A program made the position numbers and the translations under genes. A stretch of DNA of 64,000 bases from Azospira restricta (GTDB lineage: Bacteria; Pseudomonadota; Gammaproteobacteria; Burkholderiales; Rhodocyclaceae). Shown piece by piece: positions 23,753 through 31,872 of this stretch; the first letter of the stretch is position 1, and each line of letters opens with the position of its first letter. The stretch covers positions 1,054,001 through 1,118,000 of the forward strand of contig NZ_CP064781.1 of assembly GCF_016858125.1 (NCBI RefSeq), in the 5' to 3' direction. The notes below the pieces were generated by a model. That model worked only from the letters and a program-made list of their open reading frames with translations. It searched no databases and was not told where the DNA came from.

Positions 23753-26130
23753 GCGCGCCGCTCCCGCTGGCCGGCGAGGATCGCCGCCAGCAGCAGCGCG
23801 AGTACCGCGCCGGGGCCGACGGTGACGCCGATCGCGCGCAGCACCGGCACCTGCGAGAAGGCCAGCACGCCGAAGCCGATCATCGTCGTGCAGTTGGCCA
23901 GCGCCAGCGAGGCCAGCGTCTGCGGCGTGCCGGCCCGATCGCCGGCGCTGCCGCTGCGGTCGAAGAACAGCGCGTAGTTGGAGCCGACGGCGACGGCGAG
24001 CAGCAGGCCGACCAGGTGCAGCAGCGTCATCTTCTCGCCGGCCAGCGCCAGCCCGGCGACGACCAGCAGTACCGCCGTCACCAGCGGCAGCAGCACGCGC
24101 GCGAGCCGGGCCGGCGAGCGCAGCGCGAGCGCGAGCAGCAGGACGATCGCCGCGAAGCCGGCGAGCGAGAGCAGGATCGCCTCGTCGAGATAGGTCGCGT
24201 AGAGGCGGTTCGATTCGCCGAGCAGGTCGACGAACAGCGCCTCCGGCTGGCCGGCGGCGGCGAGCGCCTGGCGCACCGCGGCCGGGTCGATCGGCAGCAG
24301 CCGGCCGTCGGCGCCCTGCGGCGCGCGCAGCGGCAGGAGCGCGCTCCAGCCGGCGCTGCCCGGCAGCAGCAGCGCGTCGACGGCGAGCGCCAGCGTGCTG
24401 CCGGCGAAGGCCTCGGGGGTCAGCAGCGGCTGCGTGCGGGCGCGGGCGACGTCGTCGAGGAAGGGCTGCAGCTTGTCGGCGCGCAGCGGCAGCTCGCGCA
24501 GCGCCGCCGGCAGCCGCCGCGCCAGCTCGTCCGGCGCCGGCAACGCCTGCTGGCGCGCGCGCTGCGTCGCGGCGCTGGGCAGGAAGCGGGTCGGGCTGTC
24601 GAAGCCGGCGATCACACCGCGTTCGACCAGCGGCTGCAGCTCGCGGCCGATGCGTTCGGCGGCGGCGAGGCTGGCTTCGCGACTGCCGGCGTTCGCGACG
24701 ACCAGGTAGCGCAGGTCGGGAGCGCCGAGCTCGGCGCGCAGCGACTGGTCGAGCTGCTGCGCGTCGGCCGGGATCGGGCTGAGGCCGCCGAGGCCGGGAT
24801 TCCACAGCGTGTCGCGGTGCGCGAAGACGGTCGCCGCGGCGGCCAGTGCCAGCACCGGCACGATCCAGCGCAGCGCGGCGAGGCGCGCGACGCCGCCGGC
24901 CAGGCGCTCGCCGATGCCGGTGATGTCGCGGATGCGGAAGTCCTCCGGGCACAGCTGCGGCAGCACGAAGCGGGTGAAGGCGGCGGCGGCGACGAGGCCG
25001 GCGATCGAATAGAGGCCGAGCTGGGCGAGGCCGGGGAAGCCGGAGAAGAGCAGCGCCGCGAAGCCGCAGATCGAGGTCGTTACGCCGAGGCGGATGGTCG
25101 GCCAGAAGCGCTGCATCCAGCTGCCGGCATCGCTGTCGCCACCGTCGCGGGCACGCTGCGACTGCACGAAGTAGTAGATGCTGTAGTCGATCGCCTCGCC
25201 GATCAGCGTCGTGCCGAAGCCGATGGTGATGCCATGCACGGTGCCGAAGCCGAGACTGACCGCGGCGATGCCGGCGACGACGCCGCAGGCGACCGGCAGC
25301 AGGCCGAGCGCGAGCGCGGTGAAGGAGCGATAGACGAGCAGCAGTAGGCAGACGACGCCGAGGGTGCCGAGGATGGAGAGGCGCGTCACCTCGCTGCGGA
25401 TGGTGTCGCGCGAGGAGGTGGCGAACACCGGGCTGCCGGAAAGCAGCACGCGCGCGTCGGCGACGCCGGCCTGCGCCGCGAGCGCGGCGAAGTCGGTGCG
25501 GATGCGGGCGAGCGCCGCTTCCTGCGCGTCGAGGTCGGCGCCGCTGGCGCGCACCTGCGCCATCAGGATCGCCCGCTGCCCGTCGCGCGAGGCCCAGGCG
25601 CCGTGCAGGCTGGGCGGGCTGCCGCTGCCGCCGTCGAGCGCGCCGACCAGCTCCATCAGCTCGCCGGTCGGGTCCTGCGGCAGCAGGCGCTTCAGCATCA
25701 GCCCGGCCGGCGACGCGAGCAGGTCGATGCTGTCGCCGATCGCCTGCGCGAGGCCGGCGACTGCGAAGCGCTCCGGCGTCACCGCCGGACTCAGCAGGTA
25801 GCGGTTGGCGAACAGCAGCTCGCGGTCGCGCGCGTGCGCGCCGGCCTCGCCGTTCCTGACCGCGCTGAAATCACCGCCGGCCCGCATGCGCTCGGCCAGC
25901 GCACGCGACAGCGCGGCCCGCGCCGGCGCGTCGCCGCCTTCGATGCCGATCAGCAGCATGCGCGAGAGCACGCCCGCCTTGAGCTGGTCGACCAGCAGCT
26001 GCTGCTGCGGCGACGGGTTCTTCGGCAGGAAGGCCGACATGTCGGCGGTGTAGTCGGCGCGCGCGATGACGACGAGGCCGGCGGCGAGCGCGAGCAACCA
26101 GACGGCGATGGCGCGGCGGGCAGCGTTCAT
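23749..26130 (-). CDS. MMPL/RND-family exporter of the pigment operon
   Basis: A 793-residue inner-membrane protein with the MMPL layout: one N-terminal membrane helix, a large periplasmic loop (~30-230), a block of five helices (with FGTTLIGEAIDYSIYYF, ~300), a second periplasmic loop and a second helix block (GSNYALFFDRSG, ~700). MMPL proteins move lipids and lipid-linked products across or out of the inner membrane with proton drive. In aryl polyene clusters this gene is conserved and is thought to deliver the lipid-linked pigment towards the LolA-like carrier encoded just upstream in the operon. Start overlaps that carrier's stop (ATGA). Confidence 0.88.
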   Translation of the reverse strand: MNAARRAIAVWLLALAAGLVVIARADYTADMSAFLPKNPSPQQQLLVDQLKAGVLSRMLLIGIEGGDAPARAALSRALAERMRAGGDFSAVRNGEAGAHARDRELLFANRYLLSPAVTPERFAVAGLAQAIGDSIDLLASPAGLMLKRLLPQDPTGELMELVGALDGGSGSPPSLHGAWASRDGQRAILMAQVRASGADLDAQEAALARIRTDFAALAAQAGVADARVLLSGSPVFATSSRDTIRSEVTRLSILGTLGVVCLLLLVYRSFTALALGLLPVACGVVAGIAAVSLGFGTVHGITIGFGTTLIGEAIDYSIYYFVQSQRARDGGDSDAGSWMQRFWPTIRLGVTTSICGFAALLFSGFPGLAQLGLYSIAGLVAAAAFTRFVLPQLCPEDFRIRDITGIGERLAGGVARLAALRWIVPVLALAAAATVFAHRDTLWNPGLGGLSPIPADAQQLDQSLRAELGAPDLRYLVVANAGSREASLAAAERIGRELQPLVERGVIAGFDSPTRFLPSAATQRARQQALPAPDELARRLPAALRELPLRADKLQPFLDDVARARTQPLLTPEAFAGSTLALAVDALLLPGSAGWSALLPLRAPQGADGRLLPIDPAAVRQALAAAGQPEALFVDLLGESNRLYATYLDEAILLSLAGFAAIVLLLALALRSPARLARVLLPLVTAVLLVVAGLALAGEKMTLLHLVGLLLAVAVGSNYALFFDRSGSAGDRAGTPQTLASLALANCTTMIGFGVLAFSQVPVLRAIGVTVGPGAVLALLLAAILAGQRERRA

Positions 26131-26711
26131 TGGGCTTCGATCGGGGTGATGGTCATCACCGCGCGGTCGCCGTCGGCCTGCAGGTATTCGATGCTGTCGA
26201 CCTGGTGGCGCGTGCCGCCGACGGTGATGCGGCTGACCAGTGCGGCGATGCGCTGGTCGCTCGGCAGGAGGCTCAGCGACCAGCGCTCGCGCGTCCCGGA
26301 GAGATGCAGCGCGTAGCTGCGCTCGAGCAGCGCGCGGTTGCCGGCGAGCGTGCCGCGGATGCTGTCGACGAAGACCTGCGCCTCCGGCTGGTCGGCGAGG
26401 CGCAGCACGAACTTCTGCTTGCCGCGCTCGAGCGTCAGCGTGTCGCGGTCGAGCACCAGCACTTCCGGCTTCGGCTGCAGCGTGCGCTTCTCCAGGCGGT
26501 CGGGCGCGGTGTAGGTCATCTCGCCGGAGGAGACGAGCGGCTTGTCCAGCAGCGCGATGTACTTCTTCTCGACGAAGCGGACGCGGCCGCCCTTGTGCTG
26601 CGCGAGGTCGTGCATCAGCGTGGCCAGGTCCCGGGCGGCGAGGGCCGGCGCCGCGAGGCCGAGGAGCACGGCGGAGAGCAGGGTGGAGCGGCAGAGGCGG
26701 AGAGCGTTCAT
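26127..26711 (-). CDS. LolA-like outer membrane lipoprotein carrier, pigment operon
   Basis: A 194-residue periplasmic protein with a clear signal peptide (residues 1-25, ending APALAA). The rest follows the LolA fold: VRFVEKKYIALLDKPLVSSGEMTYTAPDRLEKRT, then RGTLAGN and a C-terminal ITVGGTRHQVDSIEYLQADGDRAVMTI strand series. This subfamily (LolA-related, often annotated DUF) is a regular member of aryl polyene clusters and probably shuttles the lipid-linked pigment through the periplasm. It is distinct from the housekeeping LolA. Start at 26711 overlaps the acyltransferase stop. Confidence 0.85.
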   Translation of the reverse strand: MNALRLCRSTLLSAVLLGLAAPALAARDLATLMHDLAQHKGGRVRFVEKKYIALLDKPLVSSGEMTYTAPDRLEKRTLQPKPEVLVLDRDTLTLERGKQKFVLRLADQPEAQVFVDSIRGTLAGNRALLERSYALHLSGTRERWSLSLLPSDQRIAALVSRITVGGTRHQVDSIEYLQADGDRAVMTITPIEAQ

Positions 26712-27640
26712 CGTTTGTTCGGCGCCGGTGCGCCCTGCCAGAAGTCGAAGAAGTTGAACCAGTTGTACGGCGCCGTCCGGCACAGGTGTTCGAGGCGCTC
26801 GGCGTAGCGCCGCTGCGCGTCGGCGATCGCCGCGTCGCGGTCGTCGCGCGCGGTCTGCGAGAAGTCGGCGAGCGGCTCGAAGTGGATGCGGTAGCGGTTG
26901 CCGCCGAGGTAGAGCCCGGCCATCAGCAGCACCGGCCGGCGCAGCATCGCCGCCAGGCGGAAGGGGCCGACCGGGAACGGCGCCGGGTGGCCGAGGAACG
27001 GGCAGTCGCGCGCCGGGTCGCCGCCGAGGCCGCGGTCGGCGAGGACGCCGACGAGGTCGCCGGCGTCCAGCCGGTCGCGTGCCTGCAGCATCGACTCGAT
27101 GTGCCCGAGCGGAATGATGTCCTGCGTCGCGGCGGGGTTGATCGCCGCCAGCGTGGCGTTGATCTTCTTCGCGTTCTCCTCGTACATCAGCATCGCGATG
27201 CGCAGCGTCGTGCGCTCGCGGCCGACCGCGCGGATCACCTCGAAGCTGCCGAGATGCGCGCCCATCAGCAGCACGCCGTGGCCGTCGGCGATCGCCGCGT
27301 CGATCGTCTCGCGGCCGACGATCTCGATGTCGAACAGGTCGAAGCGGTCGTTCAGCAGATAGACGCGGTCGTGGATCGTCGTCGCGAAGGCGAGGATGTG
27401 CCGGTAGCGCTCGGCCAGCGTCGGCGTGCGGCCGAGCACGCGTGCGAGATAGGCGGCCGACGCGCGCCGTGCGGCCGGCGCGAAGGCGAGGAAATAGGCG
27501 GCGATGCCGTGCAGCACGACGCGGCCGAGCCGGCGGCCGCCGGTGAGCGAGATCCATACCATCAGGCGCAGTACCGGCAAGCTGCTGCGCTCCTCGCGTT
27601 GCGCCCATTCGGCCGTTGCGGCCGCCCTGTCCTCGCTCAT
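26708..27640 (-). CDS. LpxL/HtrB-like lysophospholipid/lipid acyltransferase, pigment operon
   Basis: A 310-residue protein of the lipid A acyltransferase family. It has an N-terminal membrane segment (LGRVVLHGIAAYFLAF) and the catalytic HX4E block MGAHLGSFEVIR (His-Glu). Further family segments are ADRGLGG and the C-terminal NWFNFFDFW. It likely transfers an ACP-bound polyene or fatty acyl chain onto a lipid or glycolipid acceptor on the inner membrane. This is the second acyltransferase of the locus, of a different fold from the PlsC-like one at 11627. A longer upstream frame exists but the ATG at 27640 overlaps the previous stop (ATGA) and is preferred. Confidence 0.85.
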   Translation of the reverse strand: MSEDRAAATAEWAQREERSSLPVLRLMVWISLTGGRRLGRVVLHGIAAYFLAFAPAARRASAAYLARVLGRTPTLAERYRHILAFATTIHDRVYLLNDRFDLFDIEIVGRETIDAAIADGHGVLLMGAHLGSFEVIRAVGRERTTLRIAMLMYEENAKKINATLAAINPAATQDIIPLGHIESMLQARDRLDAGDLVGVLADRGLGGDPARDCPFLGHPAPFPVGPFRLAAMLRRPVLLMAGLYLGGNRYRIHFEPLADFSQTARDDRDAAIADAQRRYAERLEHLCRTAPYNWFNFFDFWQGAPAPNKR

Positions 27641-27942
27641 GCTGCCTCCGCGCGCAGCGTCAGCGTACCGCTGGCGACCGGGCGGTCGCCGCAGCGCACG
27701 GCGAACTGCACGCTGCCGCTGGCTGCAGCTTGCAGCGAGAACGCGAGTGTCTCGCCCGGTGCTACCGGGCTCAGGAACTTGGCGCTGGTCAGCCGCAGCG
27801 CCGCCGGGTCGAGCGCGAACTGCGCGGCGGCGAGCGCCAGCGCGCGGTCGAGGACGACGACCCCGGGCAGGATCGGCCGGCCCGGGAAATGGCCGGCGAA
27901 GGCCGGGTGGTCCGGCGGCACCGTCCACAGCGCTTCAGTCAT
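27637..27942 (-). CDS. FabZ/FabA-like hotdog dehydratase, ApeI-like
   Basis: A 101-residue hotdog protein starting MTEALWTVPPDHPAFAGHFPGRPILPGVV. The HFPGxPILPGV block holds the catalytic His of FabZ-type dehydratases. The C-terminal strands (KFLSPVAPGETLAFSL) are normal. It corresponds to ApeI, which needs the partner ApeP for dehydration in the E. coli system; here the partner is at 19035-19487. It overlaps the AMP ligase stop by 8 bases and the acyltransferase start by 4 bases. Confidence 0.85.
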   Translation of the reverse strand: MTEALWTVPPDHPAFAGHFPGRPILPGVVVLDRALALAAAQFALDPAALRLTSAKFLSPVAPGETLAFSLQAAASGSVQFAVRCGDRPVASGTLTLRAEAA

Positions 27943-29287
27943 CGCCGCGCCCTTCCCGGTGCAGCGCGAAGAGTGCCTGCAGCGCGTCGCGCGGCAGCTT
28001 GCCGGTGGCGTTGCGCGGCAGCCGGTCGAGCAGGACCAGCGGCCGCGGCAGGAAGATCGGGTCGATCCGCTGGCGCAGCGCGGCGAGCAGTTCGCGCCGG
28101 GTCAGCGTCGGCGCGACGACGAAGGCGGCCAGCCGCGTGACGCCGTCCGCCGCCTCCTCGTCGGGCAGGTAGAAGGCGCCGTCGGCGACGCCGGCGATCG
28201 CCGCGAGCTGGTGGTTGAGGTAGGCGAGCGAGCTGCGCTTGCCGGCGATGTTGATCAGGTCGGCGCTGCGCCCGTGCAGCAGGAAGTGCTCGCGGTCGAG
28301 CGGCTCGATTAAGTCGGCGAGCGCGACGCGGCCCTCGACGTGGCCGCCGCTGGCGTGGGCGAGGTCGCCGTCGAGGTCGAGCGCGACGCCGGGCAGCAGC
28401 CGCCAACGCGGTCCGTCGACGGTGCGCCGGCTGGCGATCTGGCCGGTCTCGGTGCAGCCGTAGATCTCGTTCAATGGCGCCGCGCAGCGCGCCTCGGCCG
28501 CGCGCGCCAGCGCTTCCGACAGCGGCGCGGTGGCCGATAGCAGCTGGTCGATGGGCGGCAGGTCGAGGCCGGCGTCGAGCAGCGCGCGCAGGTGGAAGGG
28601 CGTCGTCACCAGCAAGCGCGGCCGCGGTACCGCGGCCAGCGCGGCGGCGATGTCGGCCGGGTAGAACGGGCGTCCGCTCCAGGCCGCGCAGTTGCCGTGC
28701 AGCGCGAGCAGCACGGTCGATTCGAAGCCGTACATGTGCTGCGCGGGGACGGTGCCGACGATGGCGTGGCCCTGCCGGCCGAGGCCGAGACGCTCGGCTT
28801 CCGCCCGTGCGTTGCGCACCAGCGCGCCCCAGTGCTTGGCGTGCGGCACCGGCGCGCCGGTCGAGCCGGAGGTGAACACGTAGGCGGCGATGCGGTCGCC
28901 GGGGATCTGCGGCATCGCGAACGGCGCGTCGCTGGCGGCCGCTTCGTCCGGGTAGCGCAGGCAGGGCAGCCCGGCCGGGGCATCGGCGTCGTCGTGCAGG
29001 CAGGCGGTGTCGGGCGCGAAGGCGAGCAGCTGGCGCACCGTCTCCGGCGCCTGCGACGACGGCTGCAGGCTGATGCGGCCGGCGACGAGGCCGGCGGCCA
29101 GGCCGACCATGAAGCGGTAGCGGTCCTGGCAGAGGTTGAGCAGGTGGCCGCCGGCCGGCAGCAGCGCGGCGAGGCGGTGCACGTCGGCGAGGAAGCGGGC
29201 GACGCTGACCGGTCCGTCGCGGCGCCAGGCGATGGTCGCCGCAGGGTCGCCGTGGCCGGTCAGCGGATACAGGCGGGCGTCGTCCAT
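27935..29287 (-). CDS. Acyl/aryl-AMP ligase (acyl-ACP synthetase), aryl polyene starter loading
   Basis: A 450-residue ANL-superfamily adenylating enzyme. The phosphate-binding YVFTSGSTGAPVPH (~138), the YGCTETG motif (~280), GRSADLINIAGKR (hinge, ~340) and the catalytic Lys in NATGKL (~430) are present. It should activate an aryl acid (3- or 4-hydroxybenzoate or a related acid) with ATP and pass it to the phosphopantetheine arm of one of the two ACPs. With the chorismatase at 10527 it gives a complete starter route; no aromatic amino acid ammonia lyase is present in this window. Confidence 0.88.
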   Translation of the reverse strand: MDDARLYPLTGHGDPAATIAWRRDGPVSVARFLADVHRLAALLPAGGHLLNLCQDRYRFMVGLAAGLVAGRISLQPSSQAPETVRQLLAFAPDTACLHDDADAPAGLPCLRYPDEAAASDAPFAMPQIPGDRIAAYVFTSGSTGAPVPHAKHWGALVRNARAEAERLGLGRQGHAIVGTVPAQHMYGFESTVLLALHGNCAAWSGRPFYPADIAAALAAVPRPRLLVTTPFHLRALLDAGLDLPPIDQLLSATAPLSEALARAAEARCAAPLNEIYGCTETGQIASRRTVDGPRWRLLPGVALDLDGDLAHASGGHVEGRVALADLIEPLDREHFLLHGRSADLINIAGKRSSLAYLNHQLAAIAGVADGAFYLPDEEAADGVTRLAAFVVAPTLTRRELLAALRQRIDPIFLPRPLVLLDRLPRNATGKLPRDALQALFALHREGRGDD

Positions 29288-29294
29288 GGCGGGG

Positions 29295-29963
29295 TCACGA
29301 CGCCGAGGGCGTCTTGCCGCTGCGCATGGCCATCGACTTGCGGTAGGCGGCGACGCTCGCCAGGATGCCGAGCCGCTCGTCCGGCGGCAGCCGGAAGCGG
29401 CGGAAGAGGCCCTCGACGACGAACATCGCGCCGACCAGCGGCCAGGTCAGCAGGTTGGCGAAGGCCGACCAGACGGCCATCGGTGCGAAGCAGAAGAGCG
29501 CCACCGAGGTCGCCACGACGACGGCGAAGAAGGACGTCCAGGCGACCGTCACCTGCCGCGTGTAGCGCGCGAGGCGCGGGCTGACGCGCTCGTGCGCGAG
29601 GCTGGCGAAGTGCGTGCACAGCGGCTCGCGGCCGCGCAGCAGCGACTGGCCGAAGAACAGTCCGAGCGCGCTGTTGATGCCGACGTGCTGGGCGAAATAG
29701 ACGGCGGCGACGTTCTCCTGCAGCGTCGGCCAGACGGCGGCGGCGACCATCGCCGCCGCCGCCGCGTAGAACCAGGGAATCAGCCCGCCGACGGCGCTGC
29801 GCAGCATGCCGAAGCCGATCACCGCCGGCGGCGCCACCGCGAGCAGCACCGCCCAGTGGGCGTTGTTCGGCAGCAGGCTGGTGTAGTGGGCGAGGACGGC
29901 ATAGGCGACGACCAGGCCGCCGCCGAGCAGGACGACGAAGGGATGGCGCCGGCCGTCGTTCAT
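29295..29963 (-). CDS. COG4648-like membrane protein, pigment operon
   Basis: A 222-residue integral membrane protein with about six hydrophobic helices. The charged segment FFGQSLLRGREPLCTHFASLAHERVSPRLARYTRQVT between helices is characteristic of the small membrane protein family that always sits in aryl polyene clusters (COG4648). Its molecular role is not established; a part in assembling or moving the lipid-linked pigment is likely. Its start overlaps the ACP stop by 4 bases and its stop lies 7 bases before the ligase start. Confidence 0.75.
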   Translation of the reverse strand: MNDGRRHPFVVLLGGGLVVAYAVLAHYTSLLPNNAHWAVLLAVAPPAVIGFGMLRSAVGGLIPWFYAAAAAMVAAAVWPTLQENVAAVYFAQHVGINSALGLFFGQSLLRGREPLCTHFASLAHERVSPRLARYTRQVTVAWTSFFAVVVATSVALFCFAPMAVWSAFANLLTWPLVGAMFVVEGLFRRFRLPPDERLGILASVAAYRKSMAMRSGKTPSAS

Positions 29964-30241
29964 TTCGTCCGCTGGGCGGCGACGTGCGCCGCGAGCGTGC
30001 GCAGCGAGGTGAAGATCTTCACGTTGTCCTCGTTGTCCGCCTTCAGCTGGAAGCCGTAGCGCTTGGAGACGACCAGCGCCACTTCGAGGATGTCGATCGA
30101 GTCGAGGCCGAGGCCGTCGCCGAACAGCGGTGCGTCCGCTTCGATCTCGTCCGGCGTCATCTCCAGGTTGAGCGCGGAGACGATGATCTCGGCGATTTCC
30201 TTCTGCAGCGCGTCGAAGTCGGGAGTCGGGGCTTGGGTCAT
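29960..30241 (-). CDS. Acyl carrier protein, pigment pathway (second)
   Basis: A 93-residue ACP. The phosphopantetheine attachment site is DGLGLDSIDILEVAL, with Ser ~48. It is acidic and helical with the family's normal length plus a short N-terminal extension. It differs clearly from the other ACP at 31535, and aryl polyene systems use two ACPs, one probably for the starter and one for elongation. It starts 24 bases after the ketosynthase stop and overlaps the membrane protein gene by 4 bases. Confidence 0.88.
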   Translation of the reverse strand: MTQAPTPDFDALQKEIAEIIVSALNLEMTPDEIEADAPLFGDGLGLDSIDILEVALVVSKRYGFQLKADNEDNVKIFTSLRTLAAHVAAQRTK

Positions 30242-30265
30242 GACGGGTGTTTCCAGGGAAAGAGG

Positions 30266-31531
30266 TCAGCGGCAGGCGCGCGGCGAACGGAATGCGAGCA
30301 CCGCGTTGCTGCCGCCGAAGGCGAAGGAATTGGACAGTGCGGCGCGCGCGCCGGTGCCGGCGAGCGCCTCGCCGGCGAGGTGGCGGACACCCTGGCAGTC
30401 GGCGTCAATGGCGTCGAGGTGCGCGGTCGGCGGCAGCGTGTCGTATTGCAGCGCGAGCACGGTGACCAGCGCCTCGATCGCGCCGGCGGCGCCCATCAGG
30501 TGCCCGTGCGTCGATTTCGTCGCGCTCACCGGCAGCGTCGCCGCACGTTCGCCGAACAGCGTCTTCAGCGCCGCAATCTCGGTCGGGTCGCCCTCGCGCG
30601 TCGCCGTGCCGTGCGCGTTGATGTAGTCGATCTCGTCCGGGGCGAGGCCGGCGTCGGCGAGTGCCAGCCGCATCGCGCGCACCTGGCCGGCGGCGTCCGG
30701 CTTGACCAGGTGGCTGTGGTCGCAGGTCGCGCCGTAGCCGGCGAGCTCGCCGAGGATGGTCGCGCCGCGGGCGACGGCGTGCTCCCACTCCTCCAGCACC
30801 AGCGCCGCGGCGCCTTCGCCGAGCACCAGCCCGGCGCGGTCGGCGCTGAACGGGCGGCAGGCGCGATACGCCGTCTCGGCGTTGCCCGGCGCCAGCACGC
30901 GCAGGTTTTCCCAGGCGCGGACGACGCCGTAGGCGAGCGGCGCGTCGCAGCCGCCGGTCAGCATCAGCGTCGCCTCGCCGTCGCGGATGCGGCGGTAGCC
31001 CTCGCCGATCGCGGCGGCGGCCGAGGCGCAGGCGACGGTGTAGCTGAGGCAGGAATTGCCGAGCCCGAGCTGCATCGCGATGTGCGCCGAGGCGGCGTTG
31101 TTCATGCCGAGGACGACGGCCAGCGGCGACAGGCGCTCGCGGCCGTGCTGCCAGAGGTCGCGGTAGCCGCGCTCGTAGGCCAGCGTGCCGCCGAGCGCGG
31201 TGCCCCACGAGACGCCGAAGGCGTCGAAGTCGTACCGGCCGGCCTTGCTGTCGTCGCGGGCGAAGCCGGCGTGCGCCCAGGCCGTGAAGGCGGCGGCCAT
31301 GCCCAGCTGGCTGAAGCGGTCCATGGTGCCGGCGAGCGGCTTGCCGAGCGCGGCGTCGGGGTCGAAGTCGGTGCAGCGCACGGCCGGCAGCGACAGCGCG
31401 CGCGGCTTGTCGTCGGTGGCGTAGTGGCGGACGCAGGACTCGCCGCGGACGATGCGCGCGAAGAAGTCGGCGGTGTCGCCGCCGAACGGGCTGACCAGAC
31501 CGAGGCCGGTGATCGCGACGCGGCGCTTCAC
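30266..31531 (-). CDS. Beta-ketoacyl-ACP synthase, aryl polyene pathway (second)
   Basis: A 421-residue FabF-like condensing enzyme with intact Cys (TVACASAAAAIGEG, ~173), His (INAHGTATREGDP, ~312) and second His (KSTHGHLMGAAG, ~350), and a C-terminal NSFAFGGSNAV. It lies between the two ACP genes. Together with the ketosynthase at 20278 and the chain-length-factor-like protein at 19484 it gives three thiolase-fold proteins for elongation, the usual count in these clusters. It may do the first condensation on the aryl-ACP or run iterative elongation; these cannot be told apart here. Confidence 0.9.
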   Translation of the reverse strand: MKRRVAITGLGLVSPFGGDTADFFARIVRGESCVRHYATDDKPRALSLPAVRCTDFDPDAALGKPLAGTMDRFSQLGMAAAFTAWAHAGFARDDSKAGRYDFDAFGVSWGTALGGTLAYERGYRDLWQHGRERLSPLAVVLGMNNAASAHIAMQLGLGNSCLSYTVACASAAAAIGEGYRRIRDGEATLMLTGGCDAPLAYGVVRAWENLRVLAPGNAETAYRACRPFSADRAGLVLGEGAAALVLEEWEHAVARGATILGELAGYGATCDHSHLVKPDAAGQVRAMRLALADAGLAPDEIDYINAHGTATREGDPTEIAALKTLFGERAATLPVSATKSTHGHLMGAAGAIEALVTVLALQYDTLPPTAHLDAIDADCQGVRHLAGEALAGTGARAALSNSFAFGGSNAVLAFRSPRACR

Positions 31532-31534
31532 GAC

Positions 31535-31774
31535 TCAGGCCGCCGCCGGGGCCTGCAGCTGCTCGACGATGGCGATCAGCTCGCCGACCGTCTTTGGCGT
31601 CGCGATGTCGTTGGACAGGCTGACGTTGAGCTTCTCCTCGAACTCGAAGAGCAGTTCGAGCAGCATCAGCGAGTCGATGCCGAGTTGCTCGAGCGTGGCG
31701 TCCGGGGTGATGCTGGCGTGTTCGAGGCCGAGGCGGTCCTTGAGGAAGTCGCGAATGACGGAAAGGGTGTCCAT
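31535..31774 (-). CDS. Acyl carrier protein, first gene of the pigment operon
   Basis: A 79-residue ACP with the phosphopantetheine site LGIDSLMLLELL (Ser ~34) and an Ala-rich C-terminus. No phosphopantetheinyl transferase gene is in this window, so a housekeeping one must serve it. It opens the minus-strand arm: each following gene to 17939 is spaced by at most 24 bases or overlaps, except a 70-base gap before the ketosynthase at 21480. A promoter candidate lies ~60 bases upstream. Confidence 0.88.
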   Translation of the reverse strand: MDTLSVIRDFLKDRLGLEHASITPDATLEQLGIDSLMLLELLFEFEEKLNVSLSNDIATPKTVGELIAIVEQLQAPAAA

Positions 31775-31831
31775 GGCGGTCGGTGTCCGAGGCGGCGGGC
31801 GGCGTTCGTCGCCGGCAGAATGAAACCCCCC

Positions 31832-31860
31832 ATTTTAGCAGAGTGCGAGGTTTTGCAGGC
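31832..31860 (-). promoter_or_regulatory. Possible promoter of the aryl polyene operon
   Basis: On the minus strand, TAAAAT (31837-31832) is a fair -10 box about 58 bases ahead of the first ACP start, in a short AT-richer stretch. A weak -35 (CTGCAA, 31858-31853) lies only 15 bases upstream. The region between this and the hybrid kinase stop (31873) is the only non-overlapping intergenic space before the 13.8-kb operon. Confidence 0.35.
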
Positions 31861-31872
31861 GTCCGGCGGCGG